Below, one piece after another: positions 46,301 to 57,387 of a stretch of DNA of 64,000 bases (the stretch's first letter is position 1; every line of letters starts with the position of its first letter). Location: contig JACCLO010000001.1 of assembly GCA_029448655.1 (NCBI GenBank), forward strand, positions 1,426,001 through 1,490,000, read 5' to 3'. Origin of the DNA: Wolfiporia cocos. Lineage: Eukaryota > Basidiomycota > Agaricomycetes > Polyporales > Phaeolaceae. The notes under the pieces are model-generated. The model made no database searches. It saw only the letters and a program-made list of their open reading frames with translations, and was not told where the DNA came from. The position numbers were made by a program, and so were the translations under genes.

Positions 46301-49300
46301 GTACTCTCAGACTTGTGAACAGGACTTGCAATTGGTTGGGTCGCTTCGATGGTCTTGCAGCTGGAACATCATCTGACCACGATCTATACTGGCGGATGAT
46401 AGAAGCCAGGGGTTGTCGAGGACATGCGCCGTTTCAGTTAACTTGCTTGCACAACACACTGATCCCCGTGTTTCATCGATGCTTGATTATGCGGATAGGA
46501 CGAGCGGGCCGAAAAAGGACGCAAGACAGAGCTCCTTATTCCGCGGAGAAGACACTGAAGCTCTGCTTGACAGCGTATCAACCATTCCATCTGGGGATTG
46601 AAGTCGACCTTGGTCGCTTATTGCGCGCTTCAGAGTCAGATTCGGGGTGCGGATCTAACAGCTTGCTATCCTTGACGCCTTGATCCTGCTGTGCAGCAAC
46701 AAACAGCAGCGAGTGTATTTCGCCAGTCTCAACGATTTCAAACCGAATTGGCAATTCAGCTTGACCACAAGGATCCGTGGAAGAGCCTTCCCGTGCATCG
46801 GAGGGTCGCGCTTCAGGGCTCTCAACATTTGAATGGCGACAGCCCATCTGGTATCTCTCTTTGGCTGTTGTAGCCCTGGATCTCGACTATGTCTGGAGAA
46901 CCTTACACTTAGACCATCGCACACCCGTCGGTCCGAACTATCGATCTAGTAGCTCCGGTGCAGCCCTTGATTCGTGTTTACTGCGACCGGTAGTGGGTGC
47001 ATGCACTCAGTGCTAATCACTCAAAGCAGAGTCGTACTTCGCCCATTCTGATCGCTGCCGGTGTCTGTTATGCCGGCTGTATCGCGGGCTAGCCTGGCTC
47101 TCGTAGATCTTCTGTCTGTGCAGGACGCAGATCATTATATAGTGAGGGTCTCGCGAGCTATGCGATCAACACAACTTACGGCATGAGTCCCTGCAGAAGC
47201 TGTGCACGCTGTCGATAGCACCTGGCTAGCCCGTTACATCCGAAGTCGCATTCAGTAGCCTCCACGATGCTGATTGACGCGCCACGTCGGTACTAGCTTA
47301 TTCCAATTGCCCCTCGCCGGGTCGGTGGTATTCTCTATCTTGGATTGTAGAACGTGCCTGTCTTGATTGGCCTTCCATCATCAATAGGTGCCCCATTATT
47401 GCACGCTCATGGTGATAAAGGCAACCGGTGCGCCTCGCCCCTTGCCATGAATGTTGACACTGGAACTTCGTCCCGGAGGGTCAGTATTCGCCTGTACAGC
47501 CTTGAAAATTGGGTCAGTAGACAGACGACGCTTCTTGATAAGACTGCTCTGACAGACCTTCAGTATAATGTCAGTGGCGTGGCGATGTGTTGGGCGCTGG
47601 CCGTTCCGGGATTGTTCTGCAATGTCTGTTGCGAGAGAATGCATCGAGAATAAACCCGTCACGAAACAGAGTTGGTGACACATACTTATCTACTCCATTT
47701 GTTCCTCCTTGGCACGGGCCCTGTCTTGATTGTCGCCATGTATTATCGCGTCTAGGTTCATCTTAGCGATGAGCGCCTGGAGTGTGGCCTCTCTATCGAC
47801 GAATACGGCCGAGCCTTCCAATTAGGAAGCAGGACTTATGTGAAAGTCATCTTATCTATCATTCTCAGGACGCTCGCCTCGCCAGGCGGGGGCCTGTAGA
47901 CGCCGCCTCGCAGCCTGTGCAAGGCTGTGGCAGCGCGCTTCCTGCAGAGCTGGTCGTCGTCCGACCAAGCCAGGCGCCAGGATCCTTGTGATGATCAACT
48001 TCGAAGCTCGCACAAAGTACCGGGTGTGTGGCAACAGCCTCTAAGCATGCAACAACTATTTATTCACAGGCAGATTGGAGACGAAGTCCACTTCGTTACC
48101 GAGCATCAGGAGACTGCTGCCATTGGCAGAGTCGTGACGATTCACATTACCACCGATATGCGCGTTGGTGTCGTCCATCATGCGATGCGGGCTATCTGGG
48201 CAGCTGAGAGCTGACTACACGTTGGTGGCTTCATCCCTAGGTATCTTATGCCCTCGTGAGGACCGACGGCAATCGTAATGGCGAGGGTAGGATGGTGAAG
48301 ATACCTGAGGACAGAGTCAGAGGACTGTCTAGCAGTATGCCTTGGATGACTCGAGTACGCCAACGCTTGCATGTCCGATAAGCCAACGGTAGAGGTAGAG
48401 ATGTTGAGACGTTGAGACGTGATTATAATATGATCTAATACTGAATAGTCGCATGCAAGCTGGGTTTCATACCTCTGAGTTGCGCTTTACTACCATTCGT
48501 GACTCGTGATGAGCTACTGTGGTCTCTCGTCAGGCTATACGGTTAATTGTGTCGTTGCCATGTTTTGCTCGCCCAGGGTCGCAAGTGTGGCGTAGTGGGC
48601 AGGCTGTCAGCCGTCTGCGCAAGTGTTGCTACCATATTTTCCGCCGCCACGAGTAGTTTAATTTATACAGTTCAATCACCGGTTACTGGGAATTGACGGC
48701 TTGGGGTATAAATGAGTTGATACACGAGACATTCAATTTGATCGGAGATTCACAAGTCCGGATCATCATCGGCAATCACAACCCGGATAAACACGAGGCT
48801 ATGTGACGTCTTTATCATGGCCACAGCTTGCATGGCCGACAGTCTGAATTAACAACTCCTGGATTATTTGCTGTAGTCTCAGCAGCTGAAGCAGTGTCCA
48901 TAAACACCTCAAAACTTGCGAGTCCCCGCACATTGCCCCTATCACCAGCGCGCGGACAAGGCCAATACTGGCGCGACGACGCCATTTGGACATCGCGCCC
49001 GTTATGTAACGTAGTTGCACCGGTTAATGTAGCCTGATTTGTGGTTACGACATTGTCATGGCCTAGTACTGCGACCTGGGGACTCGGACGCCTTCCAGGT
49101 ACGACCGCGCGATGTCATGGTGATACATATCACAGAATGAGTAGCGACAGAAGTAATGAATAGTATCGCAACGATTGCGGCACGTAGTAATTGTACCTCG
49201 AGAACTGGTCCGCGATCATAAATTGATCCATTATGTAAGTGCTTGTGACGTTTATCGATGGTATATAAATATCTCTATATTTCAGTATTCAGAACACAGC

Positions 49301-49374
49301 AAATAGTGTACGTGGCTGGAAATACCTGATTCCTTCCGCGAGAGGGATCTAGTCTGTGGACCGCTTCACCGAAG
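40326..49374. other. 9-kb gene-poor region, nothing supportable
   Basis: No open frame here has a domain, consistent splice pattern or recognisable motif. The left 2 kb (40.4-42.3 kb) is GC-rich and gives overlapping open frames on both strands, for example 41458-40604 and 42255-41947, which may hide an exon but show no family signal. The remainder has only short frames. I saw no terminal repeats, reverse transcriptase or transposase motifs. Confidence 0.4.
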
Positions 49375-50421
49375 TCATGTGAAGCGGATCACGAAGAACG
49401 TCATTATGAACCCTACTAGCGCAATCACGATGCTCAGCAGCACGATGCCGGTCGTACCCCAACTCTTCGAACGATGGTCGCGTACACGAATACGCTCCCT
49501 TGACATGGCATCGTAGTTGCGTTCGAGCTTTTCCTGCGCCTCAAGCACAACCGTCTTGTCTTTCTCAAGCGCACCAGCGAAGTGAACCGCGTTGCGTCGC
49601 AGCTGTGTTGCCATCTCTGCAAGCTGCGCGGAGAGCTCTTCTTGAATGGCTGCAGAGTTCTGCAAGAACGCTGGCGCGCCGGGGCTTATGTCGGATGACA
49701 CGGCGGGAGACGTAGGCAGGTTGGGGGGCAACAGAATGGCGCTTGGATTCGACCGAAGTGCTGTCTCTGTGTCGAATGGCGACAGGAGCAGGTCTTGAGT
49801 GGCAGCAGATGTAATGACATCAGAGGATATCGGTTCTTGTCCGGGCTGGGCAGGTATAGGGCTTTCAGAGAGAGTGACGATCGGTTTTGACGATGGTAAT
49901 ACAGGCAAGGGGAGCGTGGGCAGAAGTGGCGAGGATCCTTTGGAAACAGGTTTTACACGCTGCGGAAGTTGTTCAGTATGACAATGAAGGGTTAAATTCA
50001 ATGAACGTGAACCTGATCCGCCTCCGTAACTATGATCTCCAGCCGTTCAAGCAGTTTCTGCAGTTGCCCATATCGTTTGAGTGATTCTCTGAGAGGATGT
50101 TGAATAGAACATCATTGATACTGCGTGAGAACTAACGCACGGATCATCCTCAAGCATCTCGACATTATTCAGCAGCTTCCGCGCATACTTCAGTTTCTGG
50201 AACGCGCCAGTCATAATGGTGTCTGCAAAGCTGAGACCCAGAGACAATAATGACGCCAGATTGCTCACCTGCAAAGTTGTCCGTGTCTTAATCCATGCGT
50301 TTGGCGGAAGCATGCCGCTAGCGTTCCAGTCCTCGTCTGCCACGGTCTTCTCCAGCTTCCGGACCAGCCGAGTAAGATTGACCTTGTCATGAGTTGCTTG
50401 TTCCAATGCTCTGGATTCCAT
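49375..50421 (-). CDS. USE1: Use1-type SNARE of the ER (Golgi-to-ER retrograde fusion)
   Basis: Tail-anchored SNARE acting with Sec20, Ufe1 and Sec22 when COPI vesicles fuse with the ER. Four exons fit: 50421-50269, 50196-50141, 50088-50013 and 49959-49375, giving 289 aa. The N-terminal helices match the family (VNLTRLVRKLEKTVADEDW; KLKYARKLLNNVEMLEDDP; LKRYGQLQKLLERLEIIV), followed by a Pro/Ser-rich linker. The SNARE helix starts at about residue 205 (LSAQLAEMATQLRRNAVHF) and continues with ALEKDKTVVLEAQEKLERN. The Asp in LEKDK sits about where the central layer is expected, and an Asp there is known for Use1. A single C-terminal helix (TGIVLLSIVIALVGFIMTFF) is the anchor. It is divergent from SQS1, with 274 bp between starts. 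Confidence 0.88.
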
Positions 50422-50695
50422 GGTTTATGGAATGTTCGCAATGCTGCACGCACTATAGAGGGGCAATTGGCGTCCTGCAGGAGGGCACGGCTAGTGGCTG
50501 TTCGATGTTCAATGCTGATCTCGATTAGGAAGGTCTCGAAACGTAAGTGGCTCGCTTATGTAACCAGAATCTCTCGCAGTTCTCGATAGACTCTATTGAT
50601 CGATAGACTTCAGTTTTGGTCTCATCTATCGTGATATCTGCTTTCTATCTTCTTTGCTTTGCACTTGTTCGGAAAGCACGGATCATCTCCAAAAC
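50422..50695. promoter_or_regulatory. Shared divergent promoter of USE1 and SQS1
   Basis: A 274-bp spacer between two divergent start codons. It includes a CT-rich tract around 50640-50660 (CTTTCTATCTTCTTTGC) just upstream of the SQS1 ATG, a common feature at fungal transcription starts. Function is inferred from position. Confidence 0.45.
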
Positions 50696-53600
50696 ATGAA
50701 CAGAGGAAGTAACCACCGGGGACGAGGGGCCTCCCGAGGCTCACCCAGAGGAAATCACCCGGGAGGAAGAGGAAGAGGGCGCGGACGTGGAGGCCCGAGA
50801 GGTGGCAGAGGAAGAGGCGCATCCAGGTTTGACGAGTTCGACTTACCTATACTGCAATGGCCAGATAGTATGTGTAATCTTTCTTTCGTTTAATGATGAG
50901 CCTGTGGGATGTGTTCCTCCTGGCCATTCCAAACTAATGGTGGATGCAGACAAACCGCCAAGCATGCGGGGAACCAACACTCCCAGAGCGCGGGGACGCG
51001 GGAGAGGCCTAGACACGAACTCAAGTTATACCAGTCACATCCCGGGCCGAGAATCAGACAATGATCGTGGCCGAGGGCGGGGCCGCGGCAGAGGTGGTCA
51101 TTTCGCAGGCCCATATGATCATGGACGAGGACGTAGTAGACGGGGCAATGTCATCTTTCGTCCAAATATCCCTCTATCAAAGCTACTAGAGGAAGATCGA
51201 CCGCTGCTCAAACCAATCGTGTTTGTGCGGTCTGTATATACCGCCACGTTATTTCAAGAGGAAGAGGATATTTTGCAGCCCATTGTGGAGCCAGTTGGCG
51301 AGCAATTTATTACCACAATATTCCTCATCACCCCGCTAATGTGTACTCTTGAAGCAGACGACGACGAACGTAGTCATGTTCCTACCGCTGATCAAATAAC
51401 TCGAATTTTCGGTGGGGATGAAGAAGCCAACGGAGACTCATCCTCATCGGAGGAGGAGGAACAGCTTGAAGAGATTGACTTCACTGACATAGGGAAGCTA
51501 CAGGCTGAAGTCGACGCTGCTGCGGCTGCGTCGGCTTTCTTGTCAGATAAGCAGCAAACGACTTCGATAACAGAGGTTACTACCACAGAAGAGAAGTTCA
51601 CCGGCTTTTACGTTGATACTACTCCTGCTCAACGCCAAGAGGGAGCCATCATGGTCGATCGTGTCGAAGGCGTACTAGGCGAGGACGATGAGGAAGTTAT
51701 CGTATACGTCGCACCACACCCTCGTTCTAGCAACGCGAGATCGCTGGCGCCGGACCCTCCATCTACACAAGCACACGAACATCTTACTACCTCAATTGTG
51801 ACAGGAACCACAATCACGCAGATCTCAGTTGCAGAGAAGGGACCCTCCGAAACCTCGTTATGTCACATTCCCGAGTCATTACCTGCATCAAGTTCTCCCC
51901 CTCCTCTAACCACTTCGTCCCTCGCATTGGGAGATTCAATTCAGCCCGGAGACCCGGTTCAAACCAGAGATCGAGACTCGGCTATGACTGGAGATAGATC
52001 CAAAGCAGAGGTCTCAGTTACAACTGGTGACTTGGCTGTTGTCAAAGAGCCAGCCATCACTGAAGCGTCTATTAAGGTGGGACCAACGGCCCCATCTGCT
52101 CCGCCTCTTCCAGCTGCACCGTCCTTCGATTCCATAAGCTTCTCGTTCGGTCAGACACCCCGAAAACAGCAGAGCAAGAAGATTTTCCCTGTTGGCGGCC
52201 CACGATCCCTGCTCAAGCGGTCTAAGGTGCGACGCAGGTCGACGCGAGGCTTTGGCTCGTATGGCGCGATGATGTCCGAGGCGCATCTACGTGATGGCAT
52301 CCCAGAGCGGGATCCCCGGGAGAGCGAGCAGCGGAGAGGAGATTCGGACGTCAACTGGGGCGACTCGGACTCCGATGAAGAGAAAGGCAACGTTGCCCAG
52401 GATGCGCTCGACGAGCTGTCTAATGGGATGGCTGGCATGGATCTGGATGAGGATATAGATCTGGACGCTATGAAGCGCTTCGTCCATAGCATGAGTACAG
52501 AAGGTGCGCAACATACGACGATGGATGACGTCGCGGACATAGAGCGGATGAGGACCGAAGACGAAGAAGAGGGGATGGGTGGAAGCGCGGATGACAGTGA
52601 CGATGACCATGACATACGCAGTGACGAGGACGCAGAGGTAGAACGAGCTTTCAAAGCCGAGGAACGCGCTTTAGTCGGCGAGGTGGACGAACAAGGCGGA
52701 GAGTATGGAGCGAAACAAGAAGACGCTAGAGACAACGGCGACGAGGGGGAGGAGGAGGAGTCTTGGGATGAGGAGCACACCCCGAACACATGGTTCCAAA
52801 CCAAACTCGCCAAGATGCGTGCAAATGCAAAAGGCAAGCACAGAGCAACCGAACGAGATGATTCGAGTGACGAGGCCATGTCAGTGCAAATGACATGGTC
52901 AGATAAAGATGACAATCGATTCGGCAATATAGAGGTATGATGTGCGATCTTCAAAGACAGTTTGACAATTGACATTCGCGAATAGGAGATTCCCAAAGAG
53001 GGACAGTACTTGCGACAGGTACCTCACAACAAGAGAGCTAAACGATACGCACGCAAGCAGTCCGAAGCTAATCAGAATAGCGACTTTGACGGAGACGAGT
53101 ACAAGGTGATGATGGAGCCGGCACGTGCGTACTACGCGACCATAGATACGTTAAGGCTCATTGTGCTTACCATCACTGTAGCCCGCGCGAAGGACAAGGA
53201 TGTTCCTCCAGAACTACGCGAGCGGTGGGAGAAAGATCGCCAAAAGAAGGCTGAAAACAAGCGAAAGAGGGCGGAGGAGCGCCGCAAACTGGCTGCGGAC
53301 CCGCTCTCCGTACACGAGGGTGGCAAGAAGGGCAGGAAGGCGGTGCTGGCTGCCGCAAAGCTGAACGGCACAGAAGAGGTGCCCAATCGTACTATCGATC
53401 TCGCAGCGCTGGTGCAACAAATCAGGAGATTCCTCGCCGATATCGGCGGCGAGGATACCATGGCCTTGCCGCCTGCCGATAAGGGTACTAGGGTCAAAGT
53501 GCACAAGCTCGCAGCGGCGTTCAATCTCAAGAGTGAGAGCAAGGGCAAAGGCGAAGCACGATATACGACGCTTGTTAAGACAACAAAGAGTGGGATTGGA

Positions 53601-53941
53601 ATTAACGAAAAGAGAATCAAGCGCATCATGAAAGGGACCGACAATTTTCAGGCCTGGTTCGGTAGTGACACCACGAAAAGCAAGAATCCCACATCATTGG
53701 CCAAGCACCGTGAAGGAGAGGAGGTTGGGAAGGTAAGCGATACCTTGACATTTGCAAAACGTTTGTCTGACATTTCGCATCATAGGCCGCGCCAAAGATC
53801 GGGGAATCCAACGTGGGTTTCAAGATGCTTGCTGCGATGGGTTGGGCGGAAGGAGATCGCATTGGATTAACAGGTGGCCTGGATGCGCCGCTTACGGCTA
53901 TCATGAAGAAGACCAAGTTGGGGCTTGGTGCAACGCTGTGA
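50696..53941 (+). CDS. SQS1: Sqs1-like R3H and G-patch protein (splicing-associated)
   Basis: Yeast Sqs1/Pfa1 activates the helicase Prp43 through its G-patch in splicing and ribosome assembly. Five exons fit: 50696-50867, 50950-52934, 52986-53124, 53182-53732 and 53786-53941, giving 1000 aa. The N terminus is RGG-rich (RGASRGSPRGNHPGGRGRGR), with another RG block near residue 80, followed by PNIPLSKLLEEDRPLLKPI. A long acidic, disordered middle contains many Asp/Glu runs and a conserved-looking RSLLKRSKVRRRSTRGFGS. Near the end are a basic coiled segment (WEKDRQKKAENKRKRAEERR), the R3H-like domain (LPPADKGTRVKVHKLAAAFN) and a C-terminal G-patch (GFKMLAAMGWAEGDRIGL). Intron 3 (53125-53181) is 57 nt with no stop, so retention would keep the frame. 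Confidence 0.88.
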
Positions 53942-54587
53942 TCTATTGCGTGATTTTTATTGCGTGATTTTTTGAGTTTGTTGCTATCGACCAAAGCATC
54001 GTAGCAAAGCAGGCCGATTTCGATACGATCTTGTGGGGGCATTGTGTGTCTCTGAATTGGCATGTTGGTCCACGAGATTGTGAAAACGCAATTCGCGGAG
54101 TCGCATCGCGCAGTAACCAGCAATGTCGGGTGCAATATGCCATGCCTCAAACAGATTATTCAAGACTAGTACTAACGGATCTACCCTTCGGCACTGCGTT
54201 GTCACGCCCGGCTGGAAGCCGCTCAGTGTACATGTGCCGCAACACTGTGACCGCAACCATGTCTGTTTCCACAGTACAGTTGGAGAGCCGCCATGAGAAC
54301 GAAGAACTCCTAGGACTACGGCATCGATAACGAGATGTTGCAGGTTAGTGTCTGACAGTCTACGTATACGATACACTTCGCCATGTGCAAAGAAGCCGCC
54401 GCCGTAGATCAGCAAAGCACACTTACCTCGGTGCCTAGACGTCGATAACCTCTGGTTCGATCACAGCATCTTAAAACTAAGCAATGTCTAACCTCATCCC
54501 AAGCCAAATTGCCGAACACGAATAGTACAAACGGCTACCAACGAAAGGGACAGAATCCTTCTATTACAGACGGTCACCATAGGCCGA

Positions 54588-55467
54588 TCACGAGGATACA
54601 GTGACGCCCTTTGACACCTGTCCAGCGTTCTTGACGTCGGTGGCAATGTTTGTCTTCAACTTCGCTCTTATGATGAAAGTCAACGTGACGATCATCTAGA
54701 CGATAGTAGACACATATAGAACTCACTGCTCGTCGGCAAGATCGCTCTCTAGGTCTGATGTATCCTCGCCCTTAGCTTGCGCCTGGGCGATCTGCGGATG
54801 CAAATAGCCGTGTTAATCAGCAAGCATCAACTGCGCAGTATTGGAGAACTTCACCTTGATATTCAGCACTTGGACCTCTCCGGTGAGCTTCAACACCTTG
54901 TTCTTGATTTTGCCGTTTTGCAGCTCTGTCGCTGTGCAAACAACAAGTGAGCCTCAATCTAAGGTCGTGATTAATAGCAAGGAATACCTTCGCTACCAGA
55001 GGCGGCCTCGATCTGCGGATCGAATTCGTCTGTCTCCGCGCTCTCTGCGGCTTCACGCATCGTATTCATGGTCTGAACAGTATTTGAATCGACGGTTGAC
55101 AGATTTACGCCATCAAAAGGGTCTATATCGGAGGCATTATGCGTTGAGGCCCATCAGGTAACGTTCCGTTCATGGCTAGTCATACCAACAAAGACGGCAT
55201 TAGCTTCGGACTGGGCATCCCCCGCGACACCGTCCGAGATTTGGAAGTCATTGTAGCTAGTCCACGAACAGATCATCATTATAAAGTGGAGTTTAAAGGG
55301 ATCGGTCCATACCTCTGTGCCTTAAAGGACCCAGCTACGAACGTAGTCCCGGTCGAGTACTTCGTCAGAGTGTGCACTCCGTCGCCGAAAGGAACTGGTG
55401 CGGAAAGAACAGCAGCGAGAGCCACAAAGGCGGGGAAAGCGAACGTAATGACGGAGAGGCGAGCCAT
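54588..55467 (-). CDS. Secreted protein of the basidiomycete 'QISDGVAG' type
   Basis: A conserved secreted protein type of basidiomycetes with no known function. Six exons fit with phases agreeing throughout: 55467-55313, 55256-55186, 55122-54988, 54931-54855, 54791-54727 and 54666-54588, giving 193 aa. A signal peptide opens it (MARLSVITFAFPAFVALAAV). The family core is SYNDFQISDGVAGDAQSEAN in exons 2-3, then MREAAESAETDEFDPQIEAA, TELQNGKIKNKVLKLTGEVQ in exon 4, IAQAQAKGEDTSDLESDLAD in exon 5 and QAKLKTNIATDVKNAGQ in exon 6. The mature part is helical, almost Cys-free and charged. I recognise the motif from basidiomycete hypothetical proteins but know no biochemical role. The ends of this gene and SQS1 face each other. 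Confidence 0.87.
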
Positions 55468-56583
55468 CTGGGAAGTAATGGAATAGCAAAACAACCGGAC
55501 AAAGGGACGAGCAGCAAGCTGAAGGCTAACGGTGAAGGACAGACTAGCTGCTTGATTCACTGAGTTGAGGAAAAGACCAAGTCCTCAAGCCTGGAGGAGA
55601 CTGAAGAAGGAAGGGGAGCGAATAGGGCACCAATATCAGGAGTCGCTGCTTTATAACTACTCGCGGGGCTCGGCAGCCGTTCCCTTCTGCTTGAGTATTG
55701 ACGTTGGCACATGGATACAGTAGGTGGACCTGGCTTCTCGTCCAGCCGAGGACAAGTTCGCTGAACGGTCGGCACAACAACAACGCTCGGCTCGCTCAGC
55801 TATCGCAACGCGGAAAATCAGGTTTTTTCCAGTAACCATGACACGGTGAATGGTGTGGGCGCCAATAGTATGTGATCGAATATGAAGCGGTAGCTGCTTC
55901 ACCTATTCATCTGATCAAGGTAAGAACGAGTTTCTTGTCTGGAAGATCTAGATGAGGAGAGATATAAGGACTGGCAGCTAAGTCTGCAGTCGCTTGCTTA
56001 CACATTATAGTACGATGTAGCTGTGGTACCGACGAAGGTTTTATGTCATCGGTGGACAATACCTCAAGGTACAAGTGATGAGGCTGACTGGAATTCGTTA
56101 TATTCGTGACGTGAGGGACCGCCGAAGGCTGAGCGCTGAGGCCTGATCATGATCATGATGGCGCACTATCGGAATCGATATCCAAGGCGACACTCGAGCG
56201 GAACTTTGTGATCGCACATCACGTGGCCGCGTCATGCATACCGCGCGTCGACTTGCGCGGGAATTTCATCTATGCATTCCTTGTCACTCATACACAGGCG
56301 CAGATGCGTGACTATGCCGCTTTATTGTCAAATGCTGTTCCACACAAATCAACGTTGTTCACCCCGTACAGGTACTACACGTCAAGCCACGATACACACA
56401 AACATAAATCACACCCGGCACTACCGAAAGCTCATACAATGTATACATTCCCATGACTTCCTCATCACAGCTACAAGTCAAGAATACGTGGGATCACCCA
56501 AGCTAATTGTGGAGCTTAGGCATGAGCGGCACTATGGAAAATCCCAAATTAGGGTCGCAATTATCGGTCTGCGCGAACGCCAC
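55468..56583. other. Intergenic region between two secreted-protein genes
   Basis: About 1.1 kb upstream of the QISDGVAG-type gene, so it should contain that gene's promoter. Short open frames at 55544-55783 and 56272-56670 have no motifs. A small GATCATGATCATGAT direct repeat lies near 56145. Confidence 0.45.
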
Positions 56584-57387
56584 TCACCCCACAGCCCACG
56601 TTCCGCTGGAGGCCTGGCAGAGGCCCTCAGAGTAGAGGGACTGCGTCGACGGGAAACACTCAGTGACTGAAGAAGATGCCGTGTCGGACTGTCCACAAAC
56701 CCAATTGAGACTCGACGAGCACTTCAGCAGACAGGAGAAGAAGAACATACGAGCGCAGTCCAACAGTATTCGAGCGTGTTGCCGCTCATGTTCTCGAAGA
56801 AGAAACGGCAACTACTGTAGGTGAGCTGCATCACATCGTCGGGTTCAACGACGAACGTCGTGCCTGTGCCAGGGAGCAAGTTAACATGCCGCCATAGGCA
56901 TCTTGGGGAATTATTGGATGTACTCATAGTGCCAGAACCACTCATTATCTCGATGGCGTTAACAATGGTACTGCAGTCGTCTACCGCCGGGGGCACGTCG
57001 CCGGAGTCGCTGTTGCAAGAGTTCGAGCCTGTCGGTAACGCTCGTAAGCATGGCCACATATCAAGTATACGCGTATGGCGACTCACACAAGGCATCGCAT
57101 ACATCGACTGTTACGTTCGCCTGCCTCTTATTGACGAAACGTGATTTGATTGAGGCAGGGCAATTCACGGTGGAAACGTCCACAATCTTGTCGCCCACAG
57201 CGATGGTAGAGATCGGAGTAACGATCCCATCCGCGCATGCATCGCGTTCTATAAGTTGGTCAGCTGTAGATCCCGCGACAATTGGGTCAAAATGATGCGT
57301 ACTCTGCAGTGCGCTGCTAGGAGAGACGAATGCACGGCACGTAATTGCCAGAGCCGCAAATGAGGATAGGGAGGTGAGCAATTTCAT
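56584..57387 (-). CDS. Cysteine-rich secreted protein
   Basis: Family not recognised. Three exons fit: 57387-57087, 57028-56751 and 56688-56584, giving 227 aa. The first residues form a signal peptide (MKLLTSLSSFAALAITCRAF). The mature chain has about eleven cysteines (for example RDACADG, VDVCDALCSNSCNSDSG, DDCSTIVNAIEIM, YSSCRFFFENM, YCWTAL, TECFP, LCQ), consistent with several disulfides. A dibasic site in SRFVNKRQANVTV could be cut by a Kex2-type protease, separating a propeptide from a core of about 130 residues. N-glycosylation motifs occur at NVT, NNS and NMS. It lies head to tail with the QISDGVAG-type secreted protein on the same strand, about 1.1 kb away. It could be a surface or effector-like protein; nothing in the sequence decides. 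Confidence 0.75.
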
